Positions 10,021-19,138 of a DNA stretch of 64,000 nucleotides are shown here, in pieces; positions within the stretch are counted from its first letter, which is position 1; each line of letters starts with the position of its first letter. The notes under the pieces were generated by a model that saw only the letters and a program-made list of their open reading frames with translations, made no database searches and was not told the DNA's origin. Position numbers and translations under genes: made by a program. The stretch comes from Pedobacter psychroterrae (GTDB lineage Bacteria > Bacteroidota > Bacteroidia > Sphingobacteriales > Sphingobacteriaceae): assembly GCF_004331695.1 (NCBI RefSeq), contig NZ_SJSL01000006.1, positions 124,001 to 188,000 on the forward strand, read 5' to 3'.

Positions 10021-13000
10021 TTAAAATGTTAGGTCCAGACCAAAGTTTGACATTTTGGTCACCGGATATCCCAATGCATCATTGTTTTCCGGGTCAAGGT
10101 GGCCCAGTCTTAACTTATCCCAGGTGTAAAGATTCTGGGCGCTGACGTATAGACGTAACCTGCTCACTCCTATTGGCTTCAACAGGTTTGCCGGAAGCGT
10201 GTAGGCAAGCTCTATGTTTTTCAACCTGATAAATGAACGGTCCATAATGAAAAAATCATTTCCGGTATGATTGGTAGTGGTTCGTGTGCTCAGCGCAGGA
10301 TAGGTAATTTCCTCACCAGCGGCATAACGCTCAGCAGTCCAGGCAGTTCTATGGTACGCAAAATAAGTTCCGCGGGTAATATTTTCGTATACACCCTGAG
10401 AAGAATAATTAGTTGAATATTTACCTACACCCTGGAAGAAAGTTGTAAAATCAAAATTCTTAAATGATAGGCCGAAGGTGAAACCATAGGTGACACCCGG
10501 AATGCTGGTAAAGCCGATTGGCGACTGGTCTTTATCGCTGATTACCCCATCACCATTCAAGTCCTGGTATTTTAAATCTCCGACTCTTGGGTCTCCAAAA
10601 TCATATGTGGTGTTTGCCAGGTAGTCCTCCAGTTCCTGTTGCGAATTGAAATAGCCGTTTCCATTGCTATAGTCAACTTTATAGCCCCAAGCCTGACCCA
10701 GAGAAAAACCGGTGGAACGATACCTGTATGCATAAGTATCATCACGAGTGGATTCATCCAAGAACTTTACGGTGTTGCGGTTATAATTATAGTTACCTCT
10801 TAAATTAAGAGAAAGGCTTCTGCTAAGCGGTGTATTATAGCTAAGCTCAATCTCGTAACCTTTATTGTCTACCAGCCCCATATTTACTTTAGGCAAATTA
10901 CCTAAGGGAACTCCCTGAAATTCGGGAACTGTGCCGCGCGTAATCAGGATATTGCTCCTTTGCTCAATGTAATGGTCAAAAGTAATTCCCAACTTACCGA
11001 TCAACTGAAGATCGATGCCATAATTTTGTTTTTTCGCTACCTCCCAGGTGATGTTTGGATTGCCCAACAGACCCTGGTTGATCCCTCCGCCCAGGCTGCC
11101 CAACGGTCCGCCGCCCAACGTGATGTCACTTTGATATAGAAAACGGGAGTTTCCGGCAATTTGGTCGTTTCCTACCTTACCGTATGAGGCCCTGAATTTA
11201 AGATTGGTCAGCACATTGTTACCCTTCAAAAAGCTTTCGTTACTGACTACCCATCCAACTGACCCTGCGGGAAAAAATCCAAAACGCTTCTTAGGTGCAA
11301 ACTGTTCTGAACCGTTATAGCCCATGTTGAGTTCAGCCAAATATCTGTTGTCATAAGCGTAGGTAGCACGGGCAGCTATGCCAAGTACATTAAAAGGAAT
11401 CTGGCCCGAAGGAACTTCCCAATGGTCACGCTGGCCAAGTATCATACCACCCACATCGTGCTTTCCAAACGCCCTGTTATAATTAACAGAAGCCTGCATA
11501 TTGATGTTATACCGGGAATCAACTCCCTTGGTAATGGCAAGAAGTGATTCGTCAGCACGTTTGATGGCATATGACATTTCATTGGTGAGCGGGTTTAATT
11601 CCGCCAGGTAAAGCACCTCTGATTTACTCCCCTGTTCTGCAGAAGTCGATTTAGCATCATATGAGATCATTCCTTTCAAACTAAGGCCTTTGGTAATTGA
11701 ATTACCCAAATCCAGGTTCAGTCCGAAGGTAGAGTTCAGGTTAGACCTCATCTCATTGCGGTAGCCCATGCGGTTCATGATCTCAAAAGCAGAGCGGTCA
11801 AGATAACCAGGATCTACAATTAGTCCGGAAGGAACACCAAAACCATCAATGGTGGTTGGCCCGGGTGTAATCGGCAATACACTTTGCGCCTGATAAATCA
11901 GGTCGCGCATCATCCAGTTGGTATCTCCCCCATAGAGATTTGCAGATGGCATATTTACTTTTTCCAGGTAGCTGCCGATGTTTAAAAATGCTTTCAGTGC
12001 GCTGGTCACTTTGTAATCCAGGTTGGCCCGGAAATTATAGCGGTCCATCCATGATGAAGGGTCGTACCCAAGCTTTGATTTGGGTTCCGCTTTTAAATTT
12101 CCGCCCTGATGCAGGTATGCTGCATTCACGAAATAAGAAACACGTTCCGTACCACCACTTGCACTTGTATTGATCCTTGTTTGTGGTGAATAGCGCGCAA
12201 TAAACTCCCGGTAGTAGTCATGGTCAGGAAACATATAGTTCCTGACTCTAGCCTTATTTTCATAGTCCGGATCGGCGGGATCCAATCCCGCAAGAGGATT
12301 TGCATACTTGTCTATGATTTCCTGCGTAAATGGCAGCGGTGAGATGTTGTCATTTTTGGACGCTTCATTTCTGAGGCCTATATAATCAAGTGAATGCAGA
12401 CGCTCCGGCTCCCTGGTAAACGAAGAAAAACTCTGTTCGCCGTTGATGGTAAGTTCGGTTTTGCCCTGCTCCCCTCTTTTTGTCGTGATCAGGATTACCC
12501 CGTTTGCCCCTCTTACCCCAAACACTGCTGTGGCAGAAGCATCCTTAAGAACGGAAATGGAAGCCACCTCATTTGGATCAATGGTACGGATGTTATCCCG
12601 GGGCACTCCATCTATCAAAATAAGCGGACTTTTACCATTGGTGGTCGCAGCGCCGCGCAGGTACATGGTCGCATCATCCCTTCCAGGCTGGCCACCTCCT
12701 GACTGAATAGAGGTAAGCCCCGACAGGCGGCCTGCAAGCGAGTTGGCTATACTCGCAGAGGAACTCTGTTTAAGGTCTTTCGTGGTGATGGAAGAGACGG
12801 CGCCTGTCACCGATATTTTCTTTTGCTGACCGTAGCCTACTACTACAATCTCGTCTAGTTTATTGTCAGACGGCGTAAGGGTCAATGTAATTTCTGTGCG
12901 TCCGTTGACCCTTATAGTCTTCTGGATATATCCCACATAGGCAAACACCAACACTGCGTTAGCGGGTGCAGAGATGGTATATTGTCCATCTGTGTTGGTT

Positions 13001-13185
13001 TGTGTGCCGATCTTTGTGCCCTGGACAACGACTGTCGCACCTGGAACCGGAGCATTATCGACGGAGTCCGTGACCTTTCCTGTGATGGTAATTAAGTCCT
13101 GTGCCCGGACATGTAGTGAACAACAGACTAATAGCATTAGCATTGTTGTACAATACAACTTTGAATAAAGGTGTGATTGCCTCAT
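10021..13185 (-). CDS. SusC/RagA-family TonB-dependent glycan importer (PUL1, first pair)
   Basis: A 1054-aa outer-membrane importer. Signal peptide ending HVRAQD, CarboxypepD_reg-like domain (ITGKVTDSVDNAPVPGATV), the canonical pre-plug motif LDEIVVVGYGQQKK, plug residues MYLRGAATTNGKSPLILIDG and VASISVLKDASATAVFG, then a full beta-barrel. Transport of oligosaccharide across the outer membrane is driven by TonB-ExbBD, which are not encoded here. Lies 48 bases downstream of the GH71/99-like gene in the PUL1 transcript. Confidence 0.96.
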   Translation of the reverse strand: MRQSHLYSKLYCTTMLMLLVCCSLHVRAQDLITITGKVTDSVDNAPVPGATVVVQGTKIGTQTNTDGQYTISAPANAVLVFAYVGYIQKTIRVNGRTEITLTLTPSDNKLDEIVVVGYGQQKKISVTGAVSSITTKDLKQSSSASIANSLAGRLSGLTSIQSGGGQPGRDDATMYLRGAATTNGKSPLILIDGVPRDNIRTIDPNEVASISVLKDASATAVFGVRGANGVILITTKRGEQGKTELTINGEQSFSSFTREPERLHSLDYIGLRNEASKNDNISPLPFTQEIIDKYANPLAGLDPADPDYENKARVRNYMFPDHDYYREFIARYSPQTRINTSASGGTERVSYFVNAAYLHQGGNLKAEPKSKLGYDPSSWMDRYNFRANLDYKVTSALKAFLNIGSYLEKVNMPSANLYGGDTNWMMRDLIYQAQSVLPITPGPTTIDGFGVPSGLIVDPGYLDRSAFEIMNRMGYRNEMRSNLNSTFGLNLDLGNSITKGLSLKGMISYDAKSTSAEQGSKSEVLYLAELNPLTNEMSYAIKRADESLLAITKGVDSRYNINMQASVNYNRAFGKHDVGGMILGQRDHWEVPSGQIPFNVLGIAARATYAYDNRYLAELNMGYNGSEQFAPKKRFGFFPAGSVGWVVSNESFLKGNNVLTNLKFRASYGKVGNDQIAGNSRFLYQSDITLGGGPLGSLGGGINQGLLGNPNITWEVAKKQNYGIDLQLIGKLGITFDHYIEQRSNILITRGTVPEFQGVPLGNLPKVNMGLVDNKGYEIELSYNTPLSRSLSLNLRGNYNYNRNTVKFLDESTRDDTYAYRYRSTGFSLGQAWGYKVDYSNGNGYFNSQQELEDYLANTTYDFGDPRVGDLKYQDLNGDGVISDKDQSPIGFTSIPGVTYGFTFGLSFKNFDFTTFFQGVGKYSTNYSSQGVYENITRGTYFAYHRTAWTAERYAAGEEITYPALSTRTTTNHTGNDFFIMDRSFIRLKNIELAYTLPANLLKPIGVSRLRLYVSAQNLYTWDKLRLGHLDPENNDALGYPVTKMSNFGLDLTF

Positions 13186-13233
13186 TTTAGGGATTCATTT
13201 AAGTTTATAATTGGTTATTTAGTGGTTGCTCGT

Positions 13234-14997
13234 TTATTTCGATGTGTATTGAAAATTGAATCTCCCTGATGGGGCTACGTCTCCGTTAACCAGGAAATCC
13301 ATGATATCACCTTCTTTTTGCATGTTATCGGACCATTTAAATTCAATGTCTAGGGGGCCTGCTATATTTAGTGCCTTAAGCGGTATTGCTATTTCAAGTT
13401 TGTTTTTTTCGTATTTAAAGTTTACCTCGGTTGGCTGGCCCCAACTCCAACCCGAAGCGGATCTTTCGAGGTACGACTTGCCATTGGGTGATTTTCTATT
13501 TACTACAAAATCATATCCTTCCCATCCGGTCGCTTTATTCCTATCTGTATCGATAAAAAGGTGCATCCATCCTGGGTCACTATCAGATGTAAGATCACCG
13601 GCAGTTTCTACGTAGAAGTAGAAAAACTGCTTATCGTGTGTGACTTTGGCATTAATGATATCATTCCGGCCAGTAGTATTGGTATAATGAGTTCCTGCAA
13701 ACCCATCCGCATCGCGGTGCAGGGTATTGCCTTTATGCGACCTGAAGTCGGGAAGTACAGAGGCCCATTCTTCGAATTTGCCGTCAATTTTGATTGATTT
13801 AGGTTTAGATACTTTTTCAGGTGGGGGCATGCCTTTAAATTTGCGGACATTACTAATCAGTTGATAATAGTAATTGTCATTATGGCCACCTTTCATCGGT
13901 TCAATATCGCGGCTATGCTCTGTATCAAACTGATCCGGGAAAGCATTTTGCTGACCCATCCACTTATCAAATCTCCCGGCAATCCATTCATTCCAGCCGG
14001 TAACAAATACCAGTTCCACATTCTGCTTTAGCGCATGGTCCCACTGTTCCTGAAAGTTTAAACCAAATTGGTGGGCATCAGGACGTGTATCATGGCCGTT
14101 TTTATCCGTATAACTTCTTCCAAATGACCCCGGATAATTCATGGCGCTCAACCCATTTGCCTTGCTCCAGTTTTGTGATGTACCTACAGTCATCTGTTCG
14201 AAACTACCATCGGTGTTTTGGGCAAAACCATGCTGAGGGTGGATTTCTAACCATCCCCAATGATCTGGCCGCTCAGGACCTTTGTCGTATACAGGCTGTC
14301 CCGGTCGGAAGGTAAAAAAGTCTTTGATGTCCGGTGCAATATTGTCCGGATATGCCATTATTAGCGGCTTGCCTTCCCACATAAACCAAAGATCCTTATA
14401 CAATCCGGGCTTATATAGATCGGTATAAACCTGATCCACCGCACTCTTGGTAGCAGGTGTAGGCCCAAAACCCATCATAAACGCAATTTGTGGAGTCTTG
14501 ATGCCATTCTTTCTCGCTTCGGTAAATACCTCGCACAATTGCATGTATGCAGGTTTCCAGACAAGATCTCCGTTTGTACAGTCGAACATGATCATGTCAA
14601 CTCCTGCATCAGCCAGCATTTCGGCATGCCTGTACAGGACCCATTTATCAAAATTGGTATAAAAGCCAAACAGTGGCTCATTCCAAAAATTCATTATTTT
14701 CTTAGGCCATACTGGATCGTTATAGTCATTGAGTGCATTAGGATACTTTTTTACAAATTCCGTGGTATTATTAGGACTGTTAGCAGCTTGATGGTAATGC
14801 CATGTCCAGTAAAACATACCGATGAGCTTACCTTTTTTAACATCACCCACTTCTTTGAATTCAGGGAGTTTTCTTCCCAGCGCATCAGTAGCGGGAAGAT
14901 TTGCCGCATAGTTTGTCAAACTCTGGGCATGCGTGCAACTGGCAACAATAAAAAAAATCAAAAAACTGACATAGGGCTTCAGATTTGTACGTATCAT
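13234..14997 (-). CDS. GH71/99-like glycoside hydrolase with C-terminal CBM9-like domain, first gene of PUL1
   Basis: A 587-aa exported protein, probably a lipoprotein (VASC lipobox). Residues about 50-380 form a GH71/99-type barrel: GMFYWTWHYHQ, the strand DAGVDMIMFDCTN and FVTGWNEWIAGRFDKW near the end, which carries a candidate catalytic acid. Residues about 395-587 start with KSIKIDGKFEEW and resemble a CBM9/DOMON-like carbohydrate-binding domain. In this clan GH71 cuts alpha-1,3-glucan and GH99 cuts alpha-mannan; which applies here is not decidable by eye. First gene of the operon, preceded by paired direct repeats. Confidence 0.82.
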   Translation of the reverse strand: MIRTNLKPYVSFLIFFIVASCTHAQSLTNYAANLPATDALGRKLPEFKEVGDVKKGKLIGMFYWTWHYHQAANSPNNTTEFVKKYPNALNDYNDPVWPKKIMNFWNEPLFGFYTNFDKWVLYRHAEMLADAGVDMIMFDCTNGDLVWKPAYMQLCEVFTEARKNGIKTPQIAFMMGFGPTPATKSAVDQVYTDLYKPGLYKDLWFMWEGKPLIMAYPDNIAPDIKDFFTFRPGQPVYDKGPERPDHWGWLEIHPQHGFAQNTDGSFEQMTVGTSQNWSKANGLSAMNYPGSFGRSYTDKNGHDTRPDAHQFGLNFQEQWDHALKQNVELVFVTGWNEWIAGRFDKWMGQQNAFPDQFDTEHSRDIEPMKGGHNDNYYYQLISNVRKFKGMPPPEKVSKPKSIKIDGKFEEWASVLPDFRSHKGNTLHRDADGFAGTHYTNTTGRNDIINAKVTHDKQFFYFYVETAGDLTSDSDPGWMHLFIDTDRNKATGWEGYDFVVNRKSPNGKSYLERSASGWSWGQPTEVNFKYEKNKLEIAIPLKALNIAGPLDIEFKWSDNMQKEGDIMDFLVNGDVAPSGRFNFQYTSK

Positions 14998-15046
14998 GGG
15001 AGATTATATTTGGTGACTAAACCCAATATTATCTAAATTAAAATGT

Positions 15047-15084
15047 GTCGGCAACCTGTACTATTATGGTCGGCGACCTGTACT
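15047..15084 (-). promoter_or_regulatory. Two 16-bp direct repeats with 22-bp period upstream of PUL1
   Basis: GTCGGCAACCTGTACT at 15047-15062 and GTCGGCGACCTGTACT at 15069-15084 match at 15 of 16 positions and are spaced two helical turns apart, so a dimer could bind one face of DNA. They lie 50-87 bases upstream of the first PUL1 start codon, which fits an activator site. Such direct repeats are usual for response regulators and AraC-type activators of glycan loci; the regulator itself is not evident in the window. Confidence 0.6.
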
Positions 15085-15134
15085 GTGCTGCCTTTGCACC
15101 TCAGAAAAGAAGTTTTTTCCTTTTTTTGGTATTG

Positions 15135-16355
15135 CTATTTGAACCTGATCGCTTTTAGCGGGCTGATCTTGCTGACCAGCATCGACGGCACTAGAAGTAC
15201 TATGAGACAGATAAATACGGTGGCCACATTCAGCAAAAGCACGTCCGAAAAATGGAATTCAATGGGCACGTAAGAAAGGTAATAGGAGGTCTGGTCGAGT
15301 TTAAATATATGGGTATAATATTGAAGAAAACCGAGTCCAAGTCCCAATATATTTCCCAATACCAACCCTATCCCAACCAGATAAAATGCATTATAAAGGA
15401 AGATTTTCATTACACTGAGGTCTGTCATCCCAAAAGCCTTAAGCATACCGATCATATTGGTGCGCTCGAGGATCATGATCAGTAAAGCAGTGATCATGTT
15501 GATGACTCCTACTACCATCATCAGGATCAGTAAAACCCTTGTATTTACGTCAAGTAGCGAAAGCCAGGTAAATATTGCCGGAAAATAATCTTCTACAGAT
15601 TCCGATTTCAGTTTGAGTTCAAGATCAGAATAGATACCGGTCGACACTTCCTTAAGTTTAGAAAAGTCTTTAATCCTGATCTCTATTCCGCCTATTTCAT
15701 TGGCTTTCCAGTTGTTTAATCTTCTAATGATGTTAAGGTCACCTATTACAAAGTTTTTGTCAATTTCTTCTACTCCTATATTATAGATGCCGACTATTGT
15801 GAATTGCCTGGGTCGTGGTGGATCCTGCACAAAATGCATAATAAACCGGTCCCCAATCTTCAGGTTTAAGCGGTTAGCCGTAAATTGGGAGATCATAATC
15901 TGCTTGGTAGCCTTGGCACTGTCGGCAAAATCAATCACTGTTCCGCTGGCCAGGTGCTTGCGGATATAGTCCCAGTTGAACGTTTTATCGATCCCTTTAA
16001 AATTGATACCCTCTACTTCATCATTTACAGATATGATGGCTGGCTTAGTAGCATAGGGCTGAAAATATTCCACATCAGGATTATTTTTAAGGCCTGCTAT
16101 GGTTTCCTTTGCTGGTACAAAGGGTGATAGTTCGAAAGAATTATTAAGGTCAAATTTAAAGACCCGGACATCACCTATAAATCCCCTCACCTTTTCACGG
16201 ATCTCAGTCTTGAAGCCTTTAATAATGGCTACAGAAAGCATCATAACGGCCAGACTAAGCATCACGCCAGCTATCGCAATGCGAACGATCAGTTTAGAAA
16301 ATGTACGCTCGGATTTTACCGCTATACGGCCCGCTATAAAATATTCTGTATTCAA
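15135..16355 (-). CDS. FtsX/LolC-type ABC transporter permease
   Basis: A 406-aa inner-membrane protein: one N-terminal transmembrane helix (residues about 20-50), a periplasmic MacB-like domain (about 55-265) and three C-terminal helices (about 275-395), ending ISPLKAIRFK. The order matches LolC/LolE-like permeases that extract lipoproteins or other substrates from the inner membrane; no ATPase or partner permease is adjacent. The start is inferred as TTG (bases 16355-16353), since an in-frame stop lies four codons upstream and the resulting MNTEYFIAGRIA matches the usual N-terminus. Lipoprotein-sorting function is likely but not proven. Confidence 0.82.
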   Translation of the reverse strand: MNTEYFIAGRIAVKSERTFSKLIVRIAIAGVMLSLAVMMLSVAIIKGFKTEIREKVRGFIGDVRVFKFDLNNSFELSPFVPAKETIAGLKNNPDVEYFQPYATKPAIISVNDEVEGINFKGIDKTFNWDYIRKHLASGTVIDFADSAKATKQIMISQFTANRLNLKIGDRFIMHFVQDPPRPRQFTIVGIYNIGVEEIDKNFVIGDLNIIRRLNNWKANEIGGIEIRIKDFSKLKEVSTGIYSDLELKLKSESVEDYFPAIFTWLSLLDVNTRVLLILMMVVGVINMITALLIMILERTNMIGMLKAFGMTDLSVMKIFLYNAFYLVGIGLVLGNILGLGLGFLQYYTHIFKLDQTSYYLSYVPIEFHFSDVLLLNVATVFICLIVLLVPSMLVSKISPLKAIRFK

Positions 16356-16455
16356 TCCTGTACTTTAATTGTAAAATACAAAAGTACCATAATCCACCCT
16401 TGCATGAAGATAAAATGCAAATATTATTTAACAGGCACGATACGATCCACTCTAC

Positions 16456-17580
16456 TTATTTTTTGAAAATGCTTAGATCCCATTTATCCCTCCAGGAGAT
16501 TTCCATATCATCGCCCTTAAATGTAATAGGCAGCCATAAATAACGCCCATCTATTGGATTTTCAGGTTTCCATTTATCTGCCATAAAAATAAACGCGTCT
16601 TTCTTGCCCTGGATGGGCAGTACATGCGTGCTTTGACCACCGTAAGTTAGGTTGCTTCCCTCGCCTATACATGGATTGCCTTTGTATTGCCATTTTCCCC
16701 ATATTGAGTCAGAAACAAACCAGCGTGCGGGATTTGGGTCCCAGCCTGTACATCCGGATCCGACCATATAATATTTACCATTTCTTTTAAATAAAGCCGG
16801 TGCTTCGGTTTGAAAGCCAACCTGCATACGAATAAATTTTCCGGTATGTGAAGCATAATCTGAGGACAGTTCTGCGATGTTTAATGTGAAATTTTCTTCT
16901 GCTGCAAAAACGTGATATGCCTTACCGTCATCATCTACAAACACAGTCATATCTCTTGCCATTTGACCGCCTGGTAAGTCTCTGCAGAAATAACCGTCAT
17001 AAGTGTTTGCCGGCTGCTCACAATTTACTTTTTCGCTTTCCTTTACATCTGCGGTATAAAATGGCAATTGAGCAGCATTTGGCCGATAGCTTTTAATGAA
17101 AGTATAGGGACCTGTGATTTGATCTGAAGTGGCGACTCCTGCTCTAGCTGCTTTGTAACCTTGTCCTTTAAGTTCCAGGTGGAACCACATGACAAATTTC
17201 TTTGTTTTTGCATTGTATACCACTTTTGGGCGTTCGATGACGCTTCCTTTTACAATATCACTATTCGCATCTTCCGAAACCTTCAGCGCTACACCCTCGT
17301 CCTTCCAGTTGTATAAATCTTTTGAGGAATAAGTATGAACTCCTACCTGAGCGGTATTCCCTATTCGACCTATTACCTTGTGCTCTCCAAACCAGTAGTA
17401 AGTACCTTTGTGATACAGGATGCCGCCACCGTGAGCATTGATATGGACACCTTTGTCATCCTTCCAAACTTGCCCGGGTTCGAAGGCACTGTTGCCCGTT
17501 TGCGCAAAGGTATTTGTATTAAGCCCGATTAAAATTAGAAATAAGAACAACGCTGAGTTGGTAAGTTTGGTCATGTTCAT
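16456..17580 (-). CDS. GH43-family glycosidase (subfamily 24/34-like)
   Basis: A 374-aa secreted enzyme with a type I signal (cleavage near TFAQ). The five-bladed propeller shows HINAHGGGILYHKGTYYWFGE near residue 47, ERPKV at 116-120, ARDMTVFVDDDGKAYH at about 208-223, TEAPALF with E259, and QSTHVLP at 316-322. The E116, E259 and Q316 pattern resembles exo-beta-1,3-galactanases of this branch, in which a Gln takes the place of the usual Asp base. A galactan-type substrate is therefore a reasonable guess. It stands alone between the permease and the two-component genes, with about 70-100 bases on each side. Confidence 0.82.
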   Translation of the reverse strand: MNMTKLTNSALFLFLILIGLNTNTFAQTGNSAFEPGQVWKDDKGVHINAHGGGILYHKGTYYWFGEHKVIGRIGNTAQVGVHTYSSKDLYNWKDEGVALKVSEDANSDIVKGSVIERPKVVYNAKTKKFVMWFHLELKGQGYKAARAGVATSDQITGPYTFIKSYRPNAAQLPFYTADVKESEKVNCEQPANTYDGYFCRDLPGGQMARDMTVFVDDDGKAYHVFAAEENFTLNIAELSSDYASHTGKFIRMQVGFQTEAPALFKRNGKYYMVGSGCTGWDPNPARWFVSDSIWGKWQYKGNPCIGEGSNLTYGGQSTHVLPIQGKKDAFIFMADKWKPENPIDGRYLWLPITFKGDDMEISWRDKWDLSIFKK

Positions 17581-17651
17581 AACTCAAATATAAATTAAAA
17601 AGATTAAACAGGCCGGACGACTGTCCAATCTGAGCGTATCAAGTGTGATTA

Positions 17652-18302
17652 TTATTTAACAGGTACAATACCCTGCTTTACAGCGTAGAGAACGAGTCCC
17701 ACAATGTTTTTTGATCCGATCTTTTCAAACAGCTTGGTCCTGTACCCTTCTACCGTTCTTACGCTGAGGCACAGCTTATCGGCTATTTCCACATTTGATC
17801 TTTCTTCGCAGATCAGCTTGAGGACATCTATCTCCCTTTCGTTGAGTACGGCCTCACTTTGCGATGACGATGATGGCTGCAAGCCCAGCAGGTCCTTCAT
17901 TAAAGTACCAGACATTGGCTGATTAAAGTAAAAACCGGTATGATATACCGTATTAATGGCTTGAATGATTTCTTTAGGCTCAGCATTTTTTAGCAGATAG
18001 CCATTTGCTCCGGCCTTCATCATATCTATGATATATTTATTTTCATGATACATGGAAATCACCAGGATCTTTATGTCTTCAAAGTGCTCACGGATGTAAA
18101 GGGTGGTCTGCAAACCATCCATATCAGGCATTTTGATATCCATCAGGATCAGGTCCGGTTTTTCGGTCGCTATCTGTTCAATGAGTTCAGTGCCGCTACC
18201 TGCTTCCAGCACCACATTAAACTCGTCAACATCCTTTAATACAGCAATTAAGCCTGTCCTAAAGATTTTATGGTCATCAGCTATCGCGATTCTTATAGGC
18301 AT
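17652..18302 (-). CDS. NarL/FixJ-type response regulator
   Basis: A 216-aa cytoplasmic transcription factor. Receiver domain in residues 1-120 with the acidic pocket ADD and phospho-acceptor Asp55 in LILMDIKMPD; C-terminal LuxR-type helix-turn-helix at about 148-212 (LNEREIDVLKLICEE, then VEIADKLCLSVRTVEGYR). It lies 53 bases downstream of the DesK-type kinase gene and is almost certainly its partner. Targets are unknown; the nearby GH43 and PUL1 genes are possible but nothing in the sequence links them. Confidence 0.92.
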   Translation of the reverse strand: MPIRIAIADDHKIFRTGLIAVLKDVDEFNVVLEAGSGTELIEQIATEKPDLILMDIKMPDMDGLQTTLYIREHFEDIKILVISMYHENKYIIDMMKAGANGYLLKNAEPKEIIQAINTVYHTGFYFNQPMSGTLMKDLLGLQPSSSSQSEAVLNEREIDVLKLICEERSNVEIADKLCLSVRTVEGYRTKLFEKIGSKNIVGLVLYAVKQGIVPVK

Positions 18303-18355
18303 ACTAGATAGGGATATGTCTTATGTAGCGAATATACTCTGATTCTGCAAAACTA

Positions 18356-19138
18356 TCAAATTTTCAGGGTGATAAATGCAGCTGTTCCCTTTCCGGGTTC
18401 GGAGGTAATCTCCAGTTCCCCTTTGATGAGCTGCATCCTGCTCTGCATGTTTTTAAGCCCGAAACCCGGCTTTGCTTCATTTTTATTAAATCCAATGCCG
18501 TTGTCTTTAAAGTAAATCTCCAGACCTCCTTCCTGCCTGATCAGTGAAACCTTAATTTCAGAAGCCTGGGCGTGCTTAGTGGCGTTTCCAAACAATTCCT
18601 GTACAATGCGGTACAATGTTACCTCTATGATGGGCTCATAACGCCCGGGCAGTGCATCTATTTTACATTCAACTTGAATGCCCGTAGCAGATTGCATTTT
18701 TGCACACAGATCGGCAAGTGCTTCTCCGAGACCGAAATCGGTAAGCAGCGGAGGCAGCACATTTTGGATGATGTTCCTTATCTCCAGGATACATTCCTCG
18801 GCGAGTGCCCTCGTATCTTCTATTACAGGACTCATCGTGTTGTTCTCAGCACCCAGGGTATTGAGGCGGTAAAGATTTAGCTTAATGGCCGATAATACCT
18901 GCCCTACACTGTCATGAAGATCTTCGGAAAGTCGCTTCCGTTCAGATTCCTGCGTTTCAAATACAGCGTTCAGCAGTTCCCGCTGCTTTTCTTTTTGCAG
19001 TTTCTGAATCGCCACCTGGTTGGTCAGCATCTTGCGCTGGTAAATGATCACAAAAAAGAACAGGAATACAACCAGTATCACTACCACCAGGGTGCCTATT
19101 ATCAAGACATTTGTTATGTTGTTTTCTGAGGTCTGCAA
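18356..19138 (-). CDS. DesK/NarX-type sensor histidine kinase with one membrane helix
   Basis: A 260-aa kinase: one transmembrane helix (residues about 10-33), a coiled coil, a HisKA_3 domain with phospho-acceptor His75 in SEDLHDSVGQ, and a C-terminal ATPase domain with NATKHA, DNGIGF and GFGLKNMQSR. There is no periplasmic sensor domain, so input probably comes from another protein. The start is TTG at 19138-19136, inside the end of the upstream membrane-protein gene (25-base overlap): the first downstream ATG would remove the membrane helix. The overlap suggests translational coupling with that gene, a candidate sensory partner. Confidence 0.88.
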   Translation of the reverse strand: MQTSENNITNVLIIGTLVVVILVVFLFFFVIIYQRKMLTNQVAIQKLQKEKQRELLNAVFETQESERKRLSEDLHDSVGQVLSAIKLNLYRLNTLGAENNTMSPVIEDTRALAEECILEIRNIIQNVLPPLLTDFGLGEALADLCAKMQSATGIQVECKIDALPGRYEPIIEVTLYRIVQELFGNATKHAQASEIKVSLIRQEGGLEIYFKDNGIGFNKNEAKPGFGLKNMQSRMQLIKGELEITSEPGKGTAAFITLKI

